Shown piece after piece: positions 1-6,002 of a stretch of 8,762 nt of DNA. Position 1 is the stretch's first letter. The number at the start of each line of letters is the position of its first letter. The notes under the pieces are model-generated. The model saw nothing but the letters and a program-made list of their open reading frames with translations, had not been told where the DNA came from and did no database searches. Position numbers and translations under genes: made by a program. The DNA is from CAZOHN01 sp964579325 (GTDB lineage Bacteria > Pseudomonadota > Alphaproteobacteria > Rhodobacterales > Rhodobacteraceae). The stretch spans positions 1 through 8,762 of the forward strand of contig CAZOHN010000151.1 in the NCBI GenBank assembly GCA_964579325.1. Direction: 5' to 3'.

Positions 1-76
1 CGGCAAGATCTTCGTGCTCGACGTGGAGCAGGCGCTGCGCGTCCGCACCGGCGAAATCAACGACGACGCGCTGTGA
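1..76 (+). CDS. glnK: PII nitrogen regulatory protein, C-terminal end only
   Basis: The first 24 codons of the window, read from base 2 and ending in TGA at 74-76, give the C-terminal strand of a PII protein: GKIFVLDVEQALRVRTGE followed by INDDAL. The GKIF(V) and R(I/V)RTGE segments are the C-terminal PII signature, which contributes to ATP binding at the trimer cleft. PII trimers sense 2-oxoglutarate and ATP/ADP, and the GlnK type plugs the cytoplasmic face of AmtB when nitrogen is plentiful. The uridylylated T-loop lies outside the window. The choice of glnK over glnB rests on the amtB gene 26 bases downstream, the usual glnK-amtB operon, because the visible residues alone do not separate the paralogues. 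The promoter, probably NtrC/sigma-54 dependent in this group, is off the left edge. Confidence 0.9.
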   Translation, partial: GKIFVLDVEQALRVRTGEINDDAL

Positions 77-102
77 AACCAAGCGACGGGGGACCTTTCG
101 CA

Positions 103-1470
103 ATGACGACTGTTGGCAAGTACCTGGGCCTGCCCACCGCGCTCGCGGCGACGCTCGCGGCCCTGCCCGGCTGGGCGCAGGAAGCGGCGGCCGAAACCGC
201 GGAGGCGGCCACCGAGGCCGCCGCCGAGATCGTTCCGGTGATGGACAAGGGCGACGTGGCCTGGATGATGGTCTCGACGCTTCTCGTGCTGATGATGCTG
301 ATCCCCGGCCTGGCGCTGTTCTACGGCGGCCTCGTGCGCGCCAAGAACATGCTCTCGGTCCTGATGCAGTGCACCGTGATCGGCGCGGTGATGATGGTGG
401 TCTGGGTCGTCTACGGCTACTCGGTCGCCTTCGGCGGCGGCACCAACCCGTTCTGGGGCGGCTTCGGAAAGCTGTTCCTCGCGGGCGTGACCCCGGACTC
501 GATGTCGGCGACCTTCTCGGACGAATACGTGATCCCCGAGTACCTCTTTATCGCCTTCCAGATGACCTTCGCCGCGATCACGCCGGCGCTGATCGTCGGC
601 GCCTTCGCCGAGCGGGTGAAGTTCTCGGCCGTGATCCTGTTCTCGGTGCTCTGGGCGACCTTCGTCTACTTCCCGGTGGCCCACATGGTCTGGGATGCCT
701 CGGGCCTGATCTACGGCATGGGCGCCATCGACTTCGCCGGCGGTACCGTGGTGCACATCAACGCGGGGGTGGCGGCGCTGATCGGCGCGCTCGTGATCGG
801 CAAGCGGGTGGGATACGGCAAGGACAACATGGCACCGCACTCGATGACGCTCACGCTGGTGGGCGCGGCGATGCTCTGGGTCGGCTGGTTCGGCTTCAAC
901 GTGGGCTCGAACCTCGAGGCCAACGGCGGCGCGGCCCTCGCCATGATCAACACCTTCGTCGCCACGGCCGGGGCGATCCTCGCCTGGTGCCTGGTCGAGG
1001 CGCTGAGCCGCGGCAAGGCCTCGATGCTGGGCGCGGCCTCGGGGATGATCACCGGCCTCGTCGCGATCACCCCGGCCTGCGGGACAGTCGGGCCGGTGGG
1101 AGCGATCGCGCTGGGCGCACTCGCGGCGGTGGTAGCCTACTACTTCGTCACCGTAGTCAAGCTGAAGGCGGGCTACGACGACAGCCTCGACGTCTTCGGG
1201 ATCCACGGCGTGGCGGGCATCCTCGGCGCGGTCGGCACCGGCATCCTGACGGCCCCCGGTCTCGGCGGGACCGGCAGCGAGGACTTCTCGATCGCGTCGC
1301 AGACCTGGATCCAGATCCAGGCGGTCGTGATCACGATCGTATGGTGCGGGATCGTATCCTATGTCCTCTACAAGCTGGTCGACGCGCTTGTGGGCCTCCG
1401 GGTGGATACCGACAGTGAACGCCAGGGCCTCGATCTGTCGAGCCACGGCGAGACAGCCTACCATTCCTGA
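103..1470 (+). CDS. amtB: Ammonium channel/transporter AmtB
   Basis: A 455-residue inner-membrane ammonium channel of the Amt/MEP/Rh family, which acts as a trimer. Residues 1-26 form a signal peptide ending ALPGWAQ, as in Escherichia coli AmtB. An Ala/Glu-rich stretch (about 27-43) and then the 11-helix core follow. Visible functional residues, with E. coli mature numbers in brackets, are F152/F156 (F103/F107, gate), W197 (W148), D210 in DFAGGTVVHIN (D160), the twin histidines H218 (H168) and H368 in DVFGIHG (H318), and F265 in WFGFN (F215). The cytoplasmic tail GLDLSSHGETAYHS is the conserved PII-docking tail. The ATG at 103 is chosen because GGGGGA at 88-93 precedes it by 9 bases and it opens a good signal peptide. 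A GTG at 73 overlaps the PII stop but has no ribosome binding site and would add 10 polar residues before the signal. It is cotranscribed with the PII gene. Confidence 0.97.
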   Translation: MTTVGKYLGLPTALAATLAALPGWAQEAAAETAEAATEAAAEIVPVMDKGDVAWMMVSTLLVLMMLIPGLALFYGGLVRAKNMLSVLMQCTVIGAVMMVVWVVYGYSVAFGGGTNPFWGGFGKLFLAGVTPDSMSATFSDEYVIPEYLFIAFQMTFAAITPALIVGAFAERVKFSAVILFSVLWATFVYFPVAHMVWDASGLIYGMGAIDFAGGTVVHINAGVAALIGALVIGKRVGYGKDNMAPHSMTLTLVGAAMLWVGWFGFNVGSNLEANGGAALAMINTFVATAGAILAWCLVEALSRGKASMLGAASGMITGLVAITPACGTVGPVGAIALGALAAVVAYYFVTVVKLKAGYDDSLDVFGIHGVAGILGAVGTGILTAPGLGGTGSEDFSIASQTWIQIQAVVITIVWCGIVSYVLYKLVDALVGLRVDTDSERQGLDLSSHGETAYHS

Positions 1471-1474
1471 CAAC

Positions 1475-1500
1475 CGGGAAGGGCCCCGGCGGCCCTCCCG
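1475..1500 (+). terminator. Terminator-like hairpin after amtB
   Basis: Five bases after the amtB stop is a GC-rich stem-loop. CGGG, a bulged A, and AGGGCC (1475-1485) pair with GGCCCTCCCG (1491-1500) across the loop CCGGC. That is ten base pairs with one bulge. The next bases are C-rich (CCCCCGGG) rather than a run of T, so intrinsic termination is not assured. It may act only as a 3' end stabiliser, or with Rho. Confidence 0.55.
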
Positions 1501-1513
1501 CCCCCGGGACGGC

Positions 1514-1532
1514 GCAGGGCCGGAGGCCCTGC
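1514..1532 (+). repeat. Perfect 8-bp stem-loop
   Basis: GCAGGGCC (1514-1521) is an exact reverse complement of GGCCCTGC (1525-1532), with loop GGA. It is the second of four stems stacked downstream of amtB. A backup terminator or an outer part of the neighbouring composite repeat are both possible. Confidence 0.5.
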
Positions 1533-1550
1533 TTGCCCGGTGTTGGGCCG

Positions 1551-1574
1551 GGCTCGCGGGCAAGCCCGCGAGCC
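1551..1574 (+). repeat. Perfect long stem-loop with CAAG loop
   Basis: GGCTCGCGGG (1551-1560) pairs with CCCGCGAGCC (1565-1574) around CAAG, giving ten uninterrupted GC-rich pairs. It is the most stable-looking simple hairpin in the gap. No T-run follows. The next hairpin starts one base later (1576). Confidence 0.55.
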
Positions 1575-1577
1575 TGA

Positions 1578-1644
1578 GGGGGGCCGTCTGCCCCCCTCGG
1601 CCTTGTGGCCTCACCCCCCGAGGATATTTGAGGTCGGAAGAAGC
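1578..1644 (+). repeat. Composite intergenic repeat, copy A
   Basis: Copy A reads, in order: a G/C hairpin with six G (1578-1583), a seven-base loop and six C (1591-1596), extendable to 8 bp from 1576 to 1598; a small GGCC-TTGT-GGCC hairpin (1599-1610); then a C-run and the core GAGGATATTTGA, ending GGTCGGAAGAAGC (1632-1644). Copy B at 1711-1775 has the same three parts in the same order on the opposite strand. From memory, elements with this C-run, GGATA(T/C)TT core and GAAGAAG end occur between many genes in Rhodobacterales genomes. I have not checked this against any database. Confidence 0.65.
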
Positions 1645-1657
1645 CGAGGGCCTGCGA

Positions 1658-1678
1658 GTGCCGTTAAAAGGTCGGCAC
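1658..1678. repeat. Stem-loop between the two repeat copies
   Basis: GTGCCG (1658-1663) pairs perfectly with CGGCAC (1673-1678) around the nine-base loop TTAAAAGGT. A second small stem, CCG/TTCC with GGAA/CGG (1683-1700, one bulged base), follows. Both lie in the 66-base spacer that would become the apex if the flanking inverted repeats paired. Confidence 0.4.
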
Positions 1679-1710
1679 GGAGCCGCTTCCTTCGGAACGG
1701 ACACCCGCCC

Positions 1711-1775
1711 GCTTCTTCCGACCCCAAGTATCCCGGGGGAGTCCCCGCGATCGCGGGGACCGGGGGCAGCGCCCC
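1711..1775 (-). repeat. Composite intergenic repeat, copy B (inverted)
   Basis: Read on the - strand, copy B has the architecture of copy A: a GGGGC-GCT-GCCCC hairpin (1775-1763), a second hairpin that is a perfect 20-base palindrome (1760-1741), then five C, the core GGGATACTTGG, and GGTCGGAAGAAGC (1723-1711). The final 13 bases match copy A exactly, and the core differs at only a few positions. The two copies point toward each other across 66 bases, like the paired palindromic units of enterobacterial BIME/REPIN elements. Confidence 0.65.
1741..1760. repeat. Perfect 20-base palindrome
   Basis: The half-site GTCCCCGCGA is followed directly by its exact reverse complement, with no spacer. 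It is the second hairpin of repeat copy B, where copy A has only a 4-bp stem. This part is therefore structurally conserved but variable in sequence, as expected for a stem under folding rather than sequence constraint. Confidence 0.6.
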
Positions 1776-1821
1776 GCGCCCGAGCCGAAGGGCTTCAGCC
1801 CGCAGGCGAGAGGAAAGGATC

Positions 1822-1843
1822 GGCCCCGCGCCCGCGCGGGGCC
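1822..1843 (-). terminator. Terminator-like hairpin for the rhodanese operon
   Basis: Twenty-nine bases past the rhodanese stop on the - strand, GGCCCCGCGC (1822-1831) is an exact reverse complement of 1834-1843, separated by two bases. On the - strand the stem is followed by a pyrimidine-rich stretch (GATCCTTTCCTCT). This is the best candidate for the 3' end of the sseA-tyrB-rhodanese transcript, though the T content is modest. Confidence 0.5.
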
Positions 1844-1872
1844 TCCGCTGGATCAGAGAGATGTAAGGGGCG

Positions 1873-2247
1873 TCAGCCCATCCGCTTGGGGGCGCCGGTC
1901 GACATGTCGGTCCCGACATATGGAAGCTTTGCCGCCTTCCAGGCTCCGAACCCGCCCTCGAGATGAGCGATCCGGTCGAAGCCCGCTTCGATCGCCATCC
2001 GCGCGGTCCGCTCCGACCGCATCCCCGACCCGCAATGCAAGACGATCCGCTTCTCCGACTGCCCCGGAAGATGGCGCCCGTCGAAGAAGGCGAGCGGCAT
2101 CAGGAGGGACCCCTCGATGTGCTCGAACATGTATTCCTGCGGTGTGCGGACGTCGATCACCACGACCTCGCCGTTCGCCCGGGCCTCGGCCAGTTCCTGC
2201 GCCGTCCAGGTCTCCAGCACCGCCGCGCCCACGTTCTCCGACTTCAT
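1873..2247 (-). CDS. Single-domain rhodanese-like sulfurtransferase
   Basis: A 124-residue cytoplasmic protein made of one rhodanese domain. The N-terminal WTAQELAEAR helix leads into VVVIDVRTPQEYMFEHIEGS (residues 28-47), the standard strand with D32, R34 and the E/HIxGS turn. The active-site loop is LHCGSGMRS, with catalytic C72, which would carry a persulfide. The CxxxxR spacing (C72, R77) is typical of thiosulfate or protein-persulfide sulfurtransferases such as GlpE and PspE. There is no signal peptide. The start is supported by GGGAGAG (2259-2253), five bases before the ATG. It begins 23 bases after the tyrB stop and is the last gene of a run with sseA and tyrB, so it may accept sulfur made by SseA or act as an independent persulfide carrier. 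The substrate cannot be read from the sequence. Confidence 0.9.
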   Translation of the reverse strand: MKSENVGAAVLETWTAQELAEARANGEVVVIDVRTPQEYMFEHIEGSLLMPLAFFDGRHLPGQSEKRIVLHCGSGMRSERTARMAIEAGFDRIAHLEGGFGAWKAAKLPYVGTDMSTGAPKRMG

Positions 2248-2270
2248 CCCGTCTCTCCCGTTCCGCCTGT

Positions 2271-3455
2271 TCAGCCGATTACCTGCGCGACCGCCGCCGC
2301 CAGAACCGGGACTGTCCGCGTGTTGAGCCCGGCGATGTTGATCCGGCTGTCGCCCACCATGTAGATGCCGTGCTCGGTCCGGAGCCGTTCCACCTGAGCA
2401 GGCGTCAGGCCCAGCCGCGAGAACATGCCTCGGTGGCGGGCCACGAAATCGAACCGGTCCGAGTTCGTCCGCTTGCGCAGTTCCTCGGCGAGGTGGGTGC
2501 GCAGGTGGAGCAGCCCGTCGCGTGTCGCCTCAAGCTCCGCCTCCCACTCCGCCCGCAATGCCGCGTCGCCCAGAATCGTCGAGACGACCCGCGCGCCGTG
2601 GTCGGGCGGGAAGGAGAAGTTCAGCCGGTTCAGCGTCGCGAGGTTTGCCTGGGCAAGGTCACGCGTCGCGGCATCGGGCGCCACGGCGAGCAGGATTCCC
2701 GTCCTTTCACGGTAGATGCCGAAATTCTTCGAGCAGGAGGCCGCGACCAGCACTTCGGGCAAGTGCTGCGCGAGGAACCGCGTCGGGGCGGCATCGTTGT
2801 CGAGCCCGTCGCCGAAGCCCTGGTAGGCGAGATCGACAAGTGCGGTGGCTCCGGTGCGCATGAGCACCGCGGCGACCTGCGCCCAGTCCTCGAGGGTCAG
2901 GTTCGCGCCGGTCGGATTGTGGCAGCAGCCATGCAGCACAACCACGTCGCCTGACCGGGTCTGGCCGAGGTCCTCGAGCATCGCCCCGACATCCGCCGTC
3001 CCCGTCGCGGCGTCGAAATAGCGGTAGTCGCGCATCGCCATGCCGAGGTGCCGCGCGATGGCGTTGTGGTTCGGCCAGGTCGGGTCCGAGAGCCAGACGG
3101 TGGCCTGGGGCCGCGCGAGCTTGACCAGCTCGAGCCCCTGGTGGATCGCCCCCGTCCCGCCGGGCTGCGCGGCGAAGGCCACGCGATCGGCCGGCACCGT
3201 CTGCCCGAGGATCAGCGCGACCATCGCCGCGCCGAAGGCCGGGTCGCCGGCGAGGCCCGTGTAGCTCTTGGTGTCCTGCGTCGCCACCAGCCGCCGCTCG
3301 GCCTCCTTCACCGCGGCCATTACCGGGGTCCGGCCCTCGGCGTCCTTGTAGACGCCCACCCCGAGGTCGATCTTGTCGTCCCGCGGGTCCTCCCGGAACA
3401 TCTGCATCAGCATCAGGATCTTGTCGGCCGGCTGTGGCCTAAGGTCTTCGAGCAT
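2271..3455 (-). CDS. tyrB: Aromatic/aspartate aminotransferase (class I, PLP)
   Basis: A 394-residue cytoplasmic aminotransferase of fold type I, subgroup I-alpha. It moves the amino group between aromatic or dicarboxylic amino acids and 2-oxoglutarate/oxaloacetate. Visible residues are K243 in SCSKNFGIYRERTG (PLP Schiff base), N180 in HGCCHNPTG, D208 and Y211 (cofactor pyridine), R251 (phosphate), R371 in SRINIAGLN (substrate alpha-carboxylate), and R278 in the position of R292, which binds the distal carboxylate. Length and sequence are very close to the Paracoccus denitrificans aromatic aminotransferase as I recall it, a dual-specificity enzyme. The ATG at 3455 shares its A with the sseA TGA (TGATG), and GGGGAGAG (3467-3460) sits four bases upstream, so translation is probably coupled. 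The frame stays open upstream into sseA, but that part is antifunctional shadow. Use of cysteine as a substrate is possible but not shown. Confidence 0.93.
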   Translation of the reverse strand: MLEDLRPQPADKILMLMQMFREDPRDDKIDLGVGVYKDAEGRTPVMAAVKEAERRLVATQDTKSYTGLAGDPAFGAAMVALILGQTVPADRVAFAAQPGGTGAIHQGLELVKLARPQATVWLSDPTWPNHNAIARHLGMAMRDYRYFDAATGTADVGAMLEDLGQTRSGDVVVLHGCCHNPTGANLTLEDWAQVAAVLMRTGATALVDLAYQGFGDGLDNDAAPTRFLAQHLPEVLVAASCSKNFGIYRERTGILLAVAPDAATRDLAQANLATLNRLNFSFPPDHGARVVSTILGDAALRAEWEAELEATRDGLLHLRTHLAEELRKRTNSDRFDFVARHRGMFSRLGLTPAQVERLRTEHGIYMVGDSRINIAGLNTRTVPVLAAAVAQVIG

Positions 3456-4309
3456 CAGTCTCTCCCCGTCGCGACCCTCAGGTCGTTGTACATGCCCCAT
3501 TCCGACCAGGAGCCATCGTACAACGCATGACGGCGGCCGAGTATTTCCAGCGCCAGAGACAAGATCGCGGCCGTCACGCCCGAGCCGCAGGTGGTGATCG
3601 CGGGTTTGGCCCGGTCGACCCCGGCAGCAGCGAAGGTCGCAGCGAGGGCGTCCGGCGCCTTCATCGTGCCGTCGTCGTTCAGGAGGCTGCGGTAGTGCAC
3701 GTTGCGTGAGCCGGGGATATGGCCCGACCGCAGGCCGGGCCGCGGTTCGGCCTCGGCGCCCTCGAACCGGCCGGGACTGCGCGCGTCGATGATCTCCCAG
3801 TCGCCCAGCTTGGAGGCCGAGGCGACCTGCGTGACGTCCTTCACAAGGTGGTTCTGGCGGCTCACGGTCATGTGCCGGTCGCGGATGATCGGGGGCATGT
3901 CCTCGATCTCGCGCCCCTCGGCCCGCCACTTGGGGAACCCGCCATCCAGCACCGCCACGTCGGTCTTGCCCATCAGCCGGAAGGTCCACCAGACCCGCGC
4001 GGCCGAGAACAGCCCCGCGCCGTCGTAGACCACGACCTGGTGGCCGTCACCCACGCCCATCGCGCGCAGCCGCGACATGAACTTCTCGGGCACCGGCGCC
4101 ATGTGCGGCAGGTCCGAGCGCTGGTCGGAAATCTCGTCTATGTCGAAGAACCGGGCGCCGGGGATATGCCCGGCCGCGTATTCGGCCCGCGCGTCACGGC
4201 CCATCTCGGGCATGTACCACGAGGCATCGAGAATGCGCAGGTCCGGGTCCTTGAGATGCCGGGCCAGCCAGTCGGTCGAGACCAGCGTCCTGGGGTCGTC
4301 GTAGGCCAT
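3455..4309 (-). CDS. sseA: 3-mercaptopyruvate sulfurtransferase
   Basis: A 284-residue tandem-rhodanese enzyme that moves sulfur from 3-mercaptopyruvate to its own cysteine and then to a thiol, thioredoxin or cyanide acceptor. The N-terminal domain (about 1-135) is inactive but has the structural motifs ILDASWYMP and GHIPGARFFDID. The C-terminal domain carries IIDARSPGRFEG, EPRPGLRSGHIPGS (R190 and R194 bind substrate carboxylate in relatives) and the active-site loop CGSGVTA with C241. CGSGVT marks mercaptopyruvate enzymes, whereas thiosulfate rhodaneses have CRKGVT. There is no signal peptide. The ATG at 4309 follows GGGAGGG (4320-4314) by four bases. An in-frame ATG 19 codons upstream lacks such a site and would add residues not typical of the family. 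It is the first gene of the sseA-tyrB-rhodanese run. The 123-base gap upstream holds only a weak promoter match (TTGCCT 4366-4361, 17 bases, TAAGGC 4343-4338). Confidence 0.94.
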   Translation of the reverse strand: MAYDDPRTLVSTDWLARHLKDPDLRILDASWYMPEMGRDARAEYAAGHIPGARFFDIDEISDQRSDLPHMAPVPEKFMSRLRAMGVGDGHQVVVYDGAGLFSAARVWWTFRLMGKTDVAVLDGGFPKWRAEGREIEDMPPIIRDRHMTVSRQNHLVKDVTQVASASKLGDWEIIDARSPGRFEGAEAEPRPGLRSGHIPGSRNVHYRSLLNDDGTMKAPDALAATFAAAGVDRAKPAITTCGSGVTAAILSLALEILGRRHALYDGSWSEWGMYNDLRVATGRD

Positions 4310-4432
4310 CGAGCCCTCCCTTGCGGTCGCGGCGAAAGCCTTACGCGTGCCCTGCCCCTGAGGCAAGGCCGGGGGCGCACGGCAGGCGTATGGCGGCGCG
4401 TCGCAGGCGTTTTGCCGGGGGCAGCTCCGGCG

Positions 4433-5488
4433 CTACTGCCACTCGGGCATTGCCATGAGTTCCGCCGCAAGGGTCCGGGCGGTAGCCTCGGGGTCCGACA
4501 TCCCACCGTTGAGGAGCATGACGGCGGCCCCGCCGCCTGCGCGACGGATCGCGAAGGTGAAGGTGCCGGGCATCGAGCCATAGTGGGTATAGAATGTCGC
4601 CCCCTCGCGCGGCCAGACCCGCCAGCCGAGGCCGTAGTAAGTGTCGGGCTCCAACGGAATCGTCAGTCGCGCAACCTCTGCCGCAGCGGCATCTTCGGCC
4701 CGGGCATCGGCCTGCGCAAGCGTGAAGGCGAGCACTGTGGCGGCATCGCCGATCAGCCCGCCCGCCGGGCCGATCACCCCGGGCCGCATCACCGGCAGCG
4801 CCGCGCCTTCGGGCGTCGTGGCATGGGCGACGGTGATCGTCGCGGGGTCGAGCGACAGCACCGCGCCGCCCTCGGCCTGCGCGGCGAGGATCCAGGGCGC
4901 GCCGGTCGCGGCCTCGATCACGGCCCCGAGCCAGCAGTAGCCGACGTTGGAATAGGCGTGGACGGTTCCCGGCGGATGGTGCGGCTCGCGGAAATCGGGC
5001 AGGGTCGCGAGGTCGAGGCAGGTCTCGATGCGCGTGGCGCCGAAGCGGCTGGCAAGCTCGGCGTCGGGCAGGAAGAACGGATCGCCCGTCATGCTACGAT
5101 CCCAGCCGCCGAGATGCGCCATGGCCTGGGCGATGGTCACGCGCTCCGGCGCGCCCGTGGTCTCGGCAAGCGGCGCCTCCAGCCGCAGGCGTCCATCTGC
5201 GGCAAGCCGATGCAGGACGGCCGCGACCACGGGCTTGGTCAGCGAGGCGAGGCGGAACCGGTCTCCCGGCCGCATCTCCCGGCCGGTAGCGGGGTCGGCA
5301 AACCCCGTCGCGCGGACCTCCTGCGCTTCGCCGGGCCGCCCCCAGGCGATGACCCCGCCCGGCACGCCCGAGGCGCGGACCACTTCGCGCAGGTAGGCTT
5401 CGGGGGCGGGCAGCAGATCGGGGCGGACAAGGAGCCATGCGGCTGCGACAAGAACCGCCGCCAGCGCAGCGAGGGCCGCGCGCCGCAC
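4433..5488 (-). CDS. Membrane-anchored serine hydrolase, beta-lactamase/PBP fold
   Basis: A 351-residue protein of the class C beta-lactamase-related family (Beta-lactamase domain, PF00144 type). Residues 1-21 (RR then an Ala/Leu/Val helix) form a signal anchor or signal peptide, placing the enzyme in the periplasm. The catalytic set is visible: S82-x-x-K85 in LASLTKPV, Y179-S-N181 in HAYSNVGY, and H302-Y-G304 in the place of the KTG box, as in esterases and D-aminopeptidases of this family. The substrate is unknown. A peptidoglycan peptide, an ester or another amide are all possible, and true beta-lactamase activity is not implied. GTG at 5488 is chosen because it opens the hydrophobic N-terminus five bases after the smpB stop, with a GGGGGG run in the end of smpB as likely ribosome binding site. 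No in-frame ATG lies near. It is probably cotranscribed with smpB. A 123-base gap separates it from sseA. Confidence 0.88.
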   Translation of the reverse strand: MRRAALAALAAVLVAAAWLLVRPDLLPAPEAYLREVVRASGVPGGVIAWGRPGEAQEVRATGFADPATGREMRPGDRFRLASLTKPVVAAVLHRLAADGRLRLEAPLAETTGAPERVTIAQAMAHLGGWDRSMTGDPFFLPDAELASRFGATRIETCLDLATLPDFREPHHPPGTVHAYSNVGYCWLGAVIEAATGAPWILAAQAEGGAVLSLDPATITVAHATTPEGAALPVMRPGVIGPAGGLIGDAATVLAFTLAQADARAEDAAAAEVARLTIPLEPDTYYGLGWRVWPREGATFYTHYGSMPGTFTFAIRRAGGGAAVMLLNGGMSDPEATARTLAAELMAMPEWQ

Positions 5489-5493
5489 CGGGC

Positions 5494-5964
5494 CTAGCCC
5501 CCCTGCTTCAGCAGGCGCTGCTTCTGCCGGTTCCAGTCGCGCTTTGCGTCGGTCTCGCGCTTGTCGGCCAGCTTCTTGCCCTTGGCGATCCCGATCTTCA
5601 GCTTCGCGATGCCCTTGTCGTTGAAGTACATCACGATGGGCACCAGCGTCATGCCTTCGCGCTGGGTCGCCGACCACAGCCGCGACAGCTCGCGCGCCGA
5701 GACCAGCAGCTTGCGCTTGCGCCGCTCCTCGTGGCCCCATGTCTTGGCCTGCGCGAAGGGGGCGATGTAGCTGTTGATCAGCCACAATTCCCCTTCCTCG
5801 ACGTTGGCATAGCTCTCGCCGATGTTGGCGCCGCCCTGCCGCAACGACTTGACCTCCGAGCCCTGCAGCATGATCCCCGCCTCGATGTCGTCCTCGATGG
5901 CGTAGTCGAACCGCGCGCGGCGGTTTTCGGCGATGAGCTTGGAGTTGGGGTCGGACTTCTTCAT
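5494..5964 (-). CDS. smpB: SsrA-binding protein SmpB (trans-translation)
   Basis: A 156-residue RNA-binding protein that delivers tmRNA to stalled ribosomes. The whole length matches the family: NSKLIAENRRARFDY, EAGIMLQGSEVKSLRQG-ANI-SYA, GELWLINSYIAPFAQA, then HEERRKRKLL. The basic C-terminal tail KGKKLADKRETDAKRDWNRQKQR becomes helical in the mRNA channel of the ribosome. The ATG at 5964 gives the normal alphaproteobacterial N-terminus (MKKSDPN). Upstream in-frame codons read into the 3' end of the permease gene and are not conserved. There is no clear Shine-Dalgarno sequence (CTCGGTCGGATC before ATG). It begins 40 bases after the permease stop, and its stop is five bases before the GTG of the serine hydrolase gene. 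A weak promoter may lie in the 40-base gap. tmRNA itself is not in the window. Confidence 0.97.
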   Translation of the reverse strand: MKKSDPNSKLIAENRRARFDYAIEDDIEAGIMLQGSEVKSLRQGGANIGESYANVEEGELWLINSYIAPFAQAKTWGHEERRKRKLLVSARELSRLWSATQREGMTLVPIVMYFNDKGIAKLKIGIAKGKKLADKRETDAKRDWNRQKQRLLKQGG

Positions 5965-5973
5965 GATCCGACC

Positions 5974-6002
5974 GAGATAGGCGAGCCCGCGCCCTTCGTA
6001 AA
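5974..6002 (-). promoter_or_regulatory. Possible promoter for smpB
   Basis: On the - strand, just past the permease stop, TTTACG (6002-5997) and TATCTC (5979-5974) are separated by 17 bases. They match 4/6 and 3/6 of the sigma-70 consensus. The -10 box ends nine bases before the smpB ATG, so a transcript would have almost no leader. It would let smpB be expressed independently of arsR control. The match is weak and may be chance. Confidence 0.25.

Larger units (their letters stand above)
1471..1872. other. Gene-free convergent gap dense in hairpins and repeats
   Basis: These 402 bases separate the stop of amtB (+) from the stop of the rhodanese gene (-), so both operons must terminate here. 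Several frames stay open, but they are GC-driven, overlap one another on both strands, have no ribosome binding site and resemble no family I know. I count at least ten short inverted repeats. These are terminator-like stems next to each gene (1475-1500 and 1822-1843), a stacked series at 1514-1598, and a mirrored pair of composite repeats at 1578-1644 and 1711-1775. No tRNA or known riboswitch fold is evident. A small RNA cannot be excluded, but I see no promoter for one. Confidence 0.8.

Noticed and set aside
73..102. GTG at 73 as the amtB start, overlapping the PII stop as GTGA
   Set aside because: Such overlaps are common in coupled genes, but no ribosome binding site precedes it and it would put ten polar residues in front of the signal peptide. 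The ATG at 103 has GGGGGA at good spacing.
1361..1966. Open frames on both strands across the amtB 3' end and the convergent gap
   Set aside because: They overlap each other, follow the GC bias, are rich in Arg/Pro/Gly/Ala, lack ribosome binding sites and cross the hairpin repeats. Nothing in them resembles a protein family.
3456..3989. N-terminal extension of the aminotransferase frame into sseA
   Set aside because: The extension is a shadow of sseA codons. The ATG at 3455 has a strong ribosome binding site and gives exactly the family length of 394 residues.
4414..4431. GCCGG/CCGGC hairpin after the serine hydrolase stop as a terminator
   Set aside because: The stem is only five pairs with an eight-base loop, and on the - strand it is followed by AAAA rather than T. 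It was not called.
3719..5497. Very long + strand open frame (592 codons) antisense to sseA and the serine hydrolase gene
   Set aside because: High GC removes stop codons from the antisense frame. The - strand genes there have complete conserved motifs, whereas the + frame is low-complexity Arg/Gly/Pro-rich.
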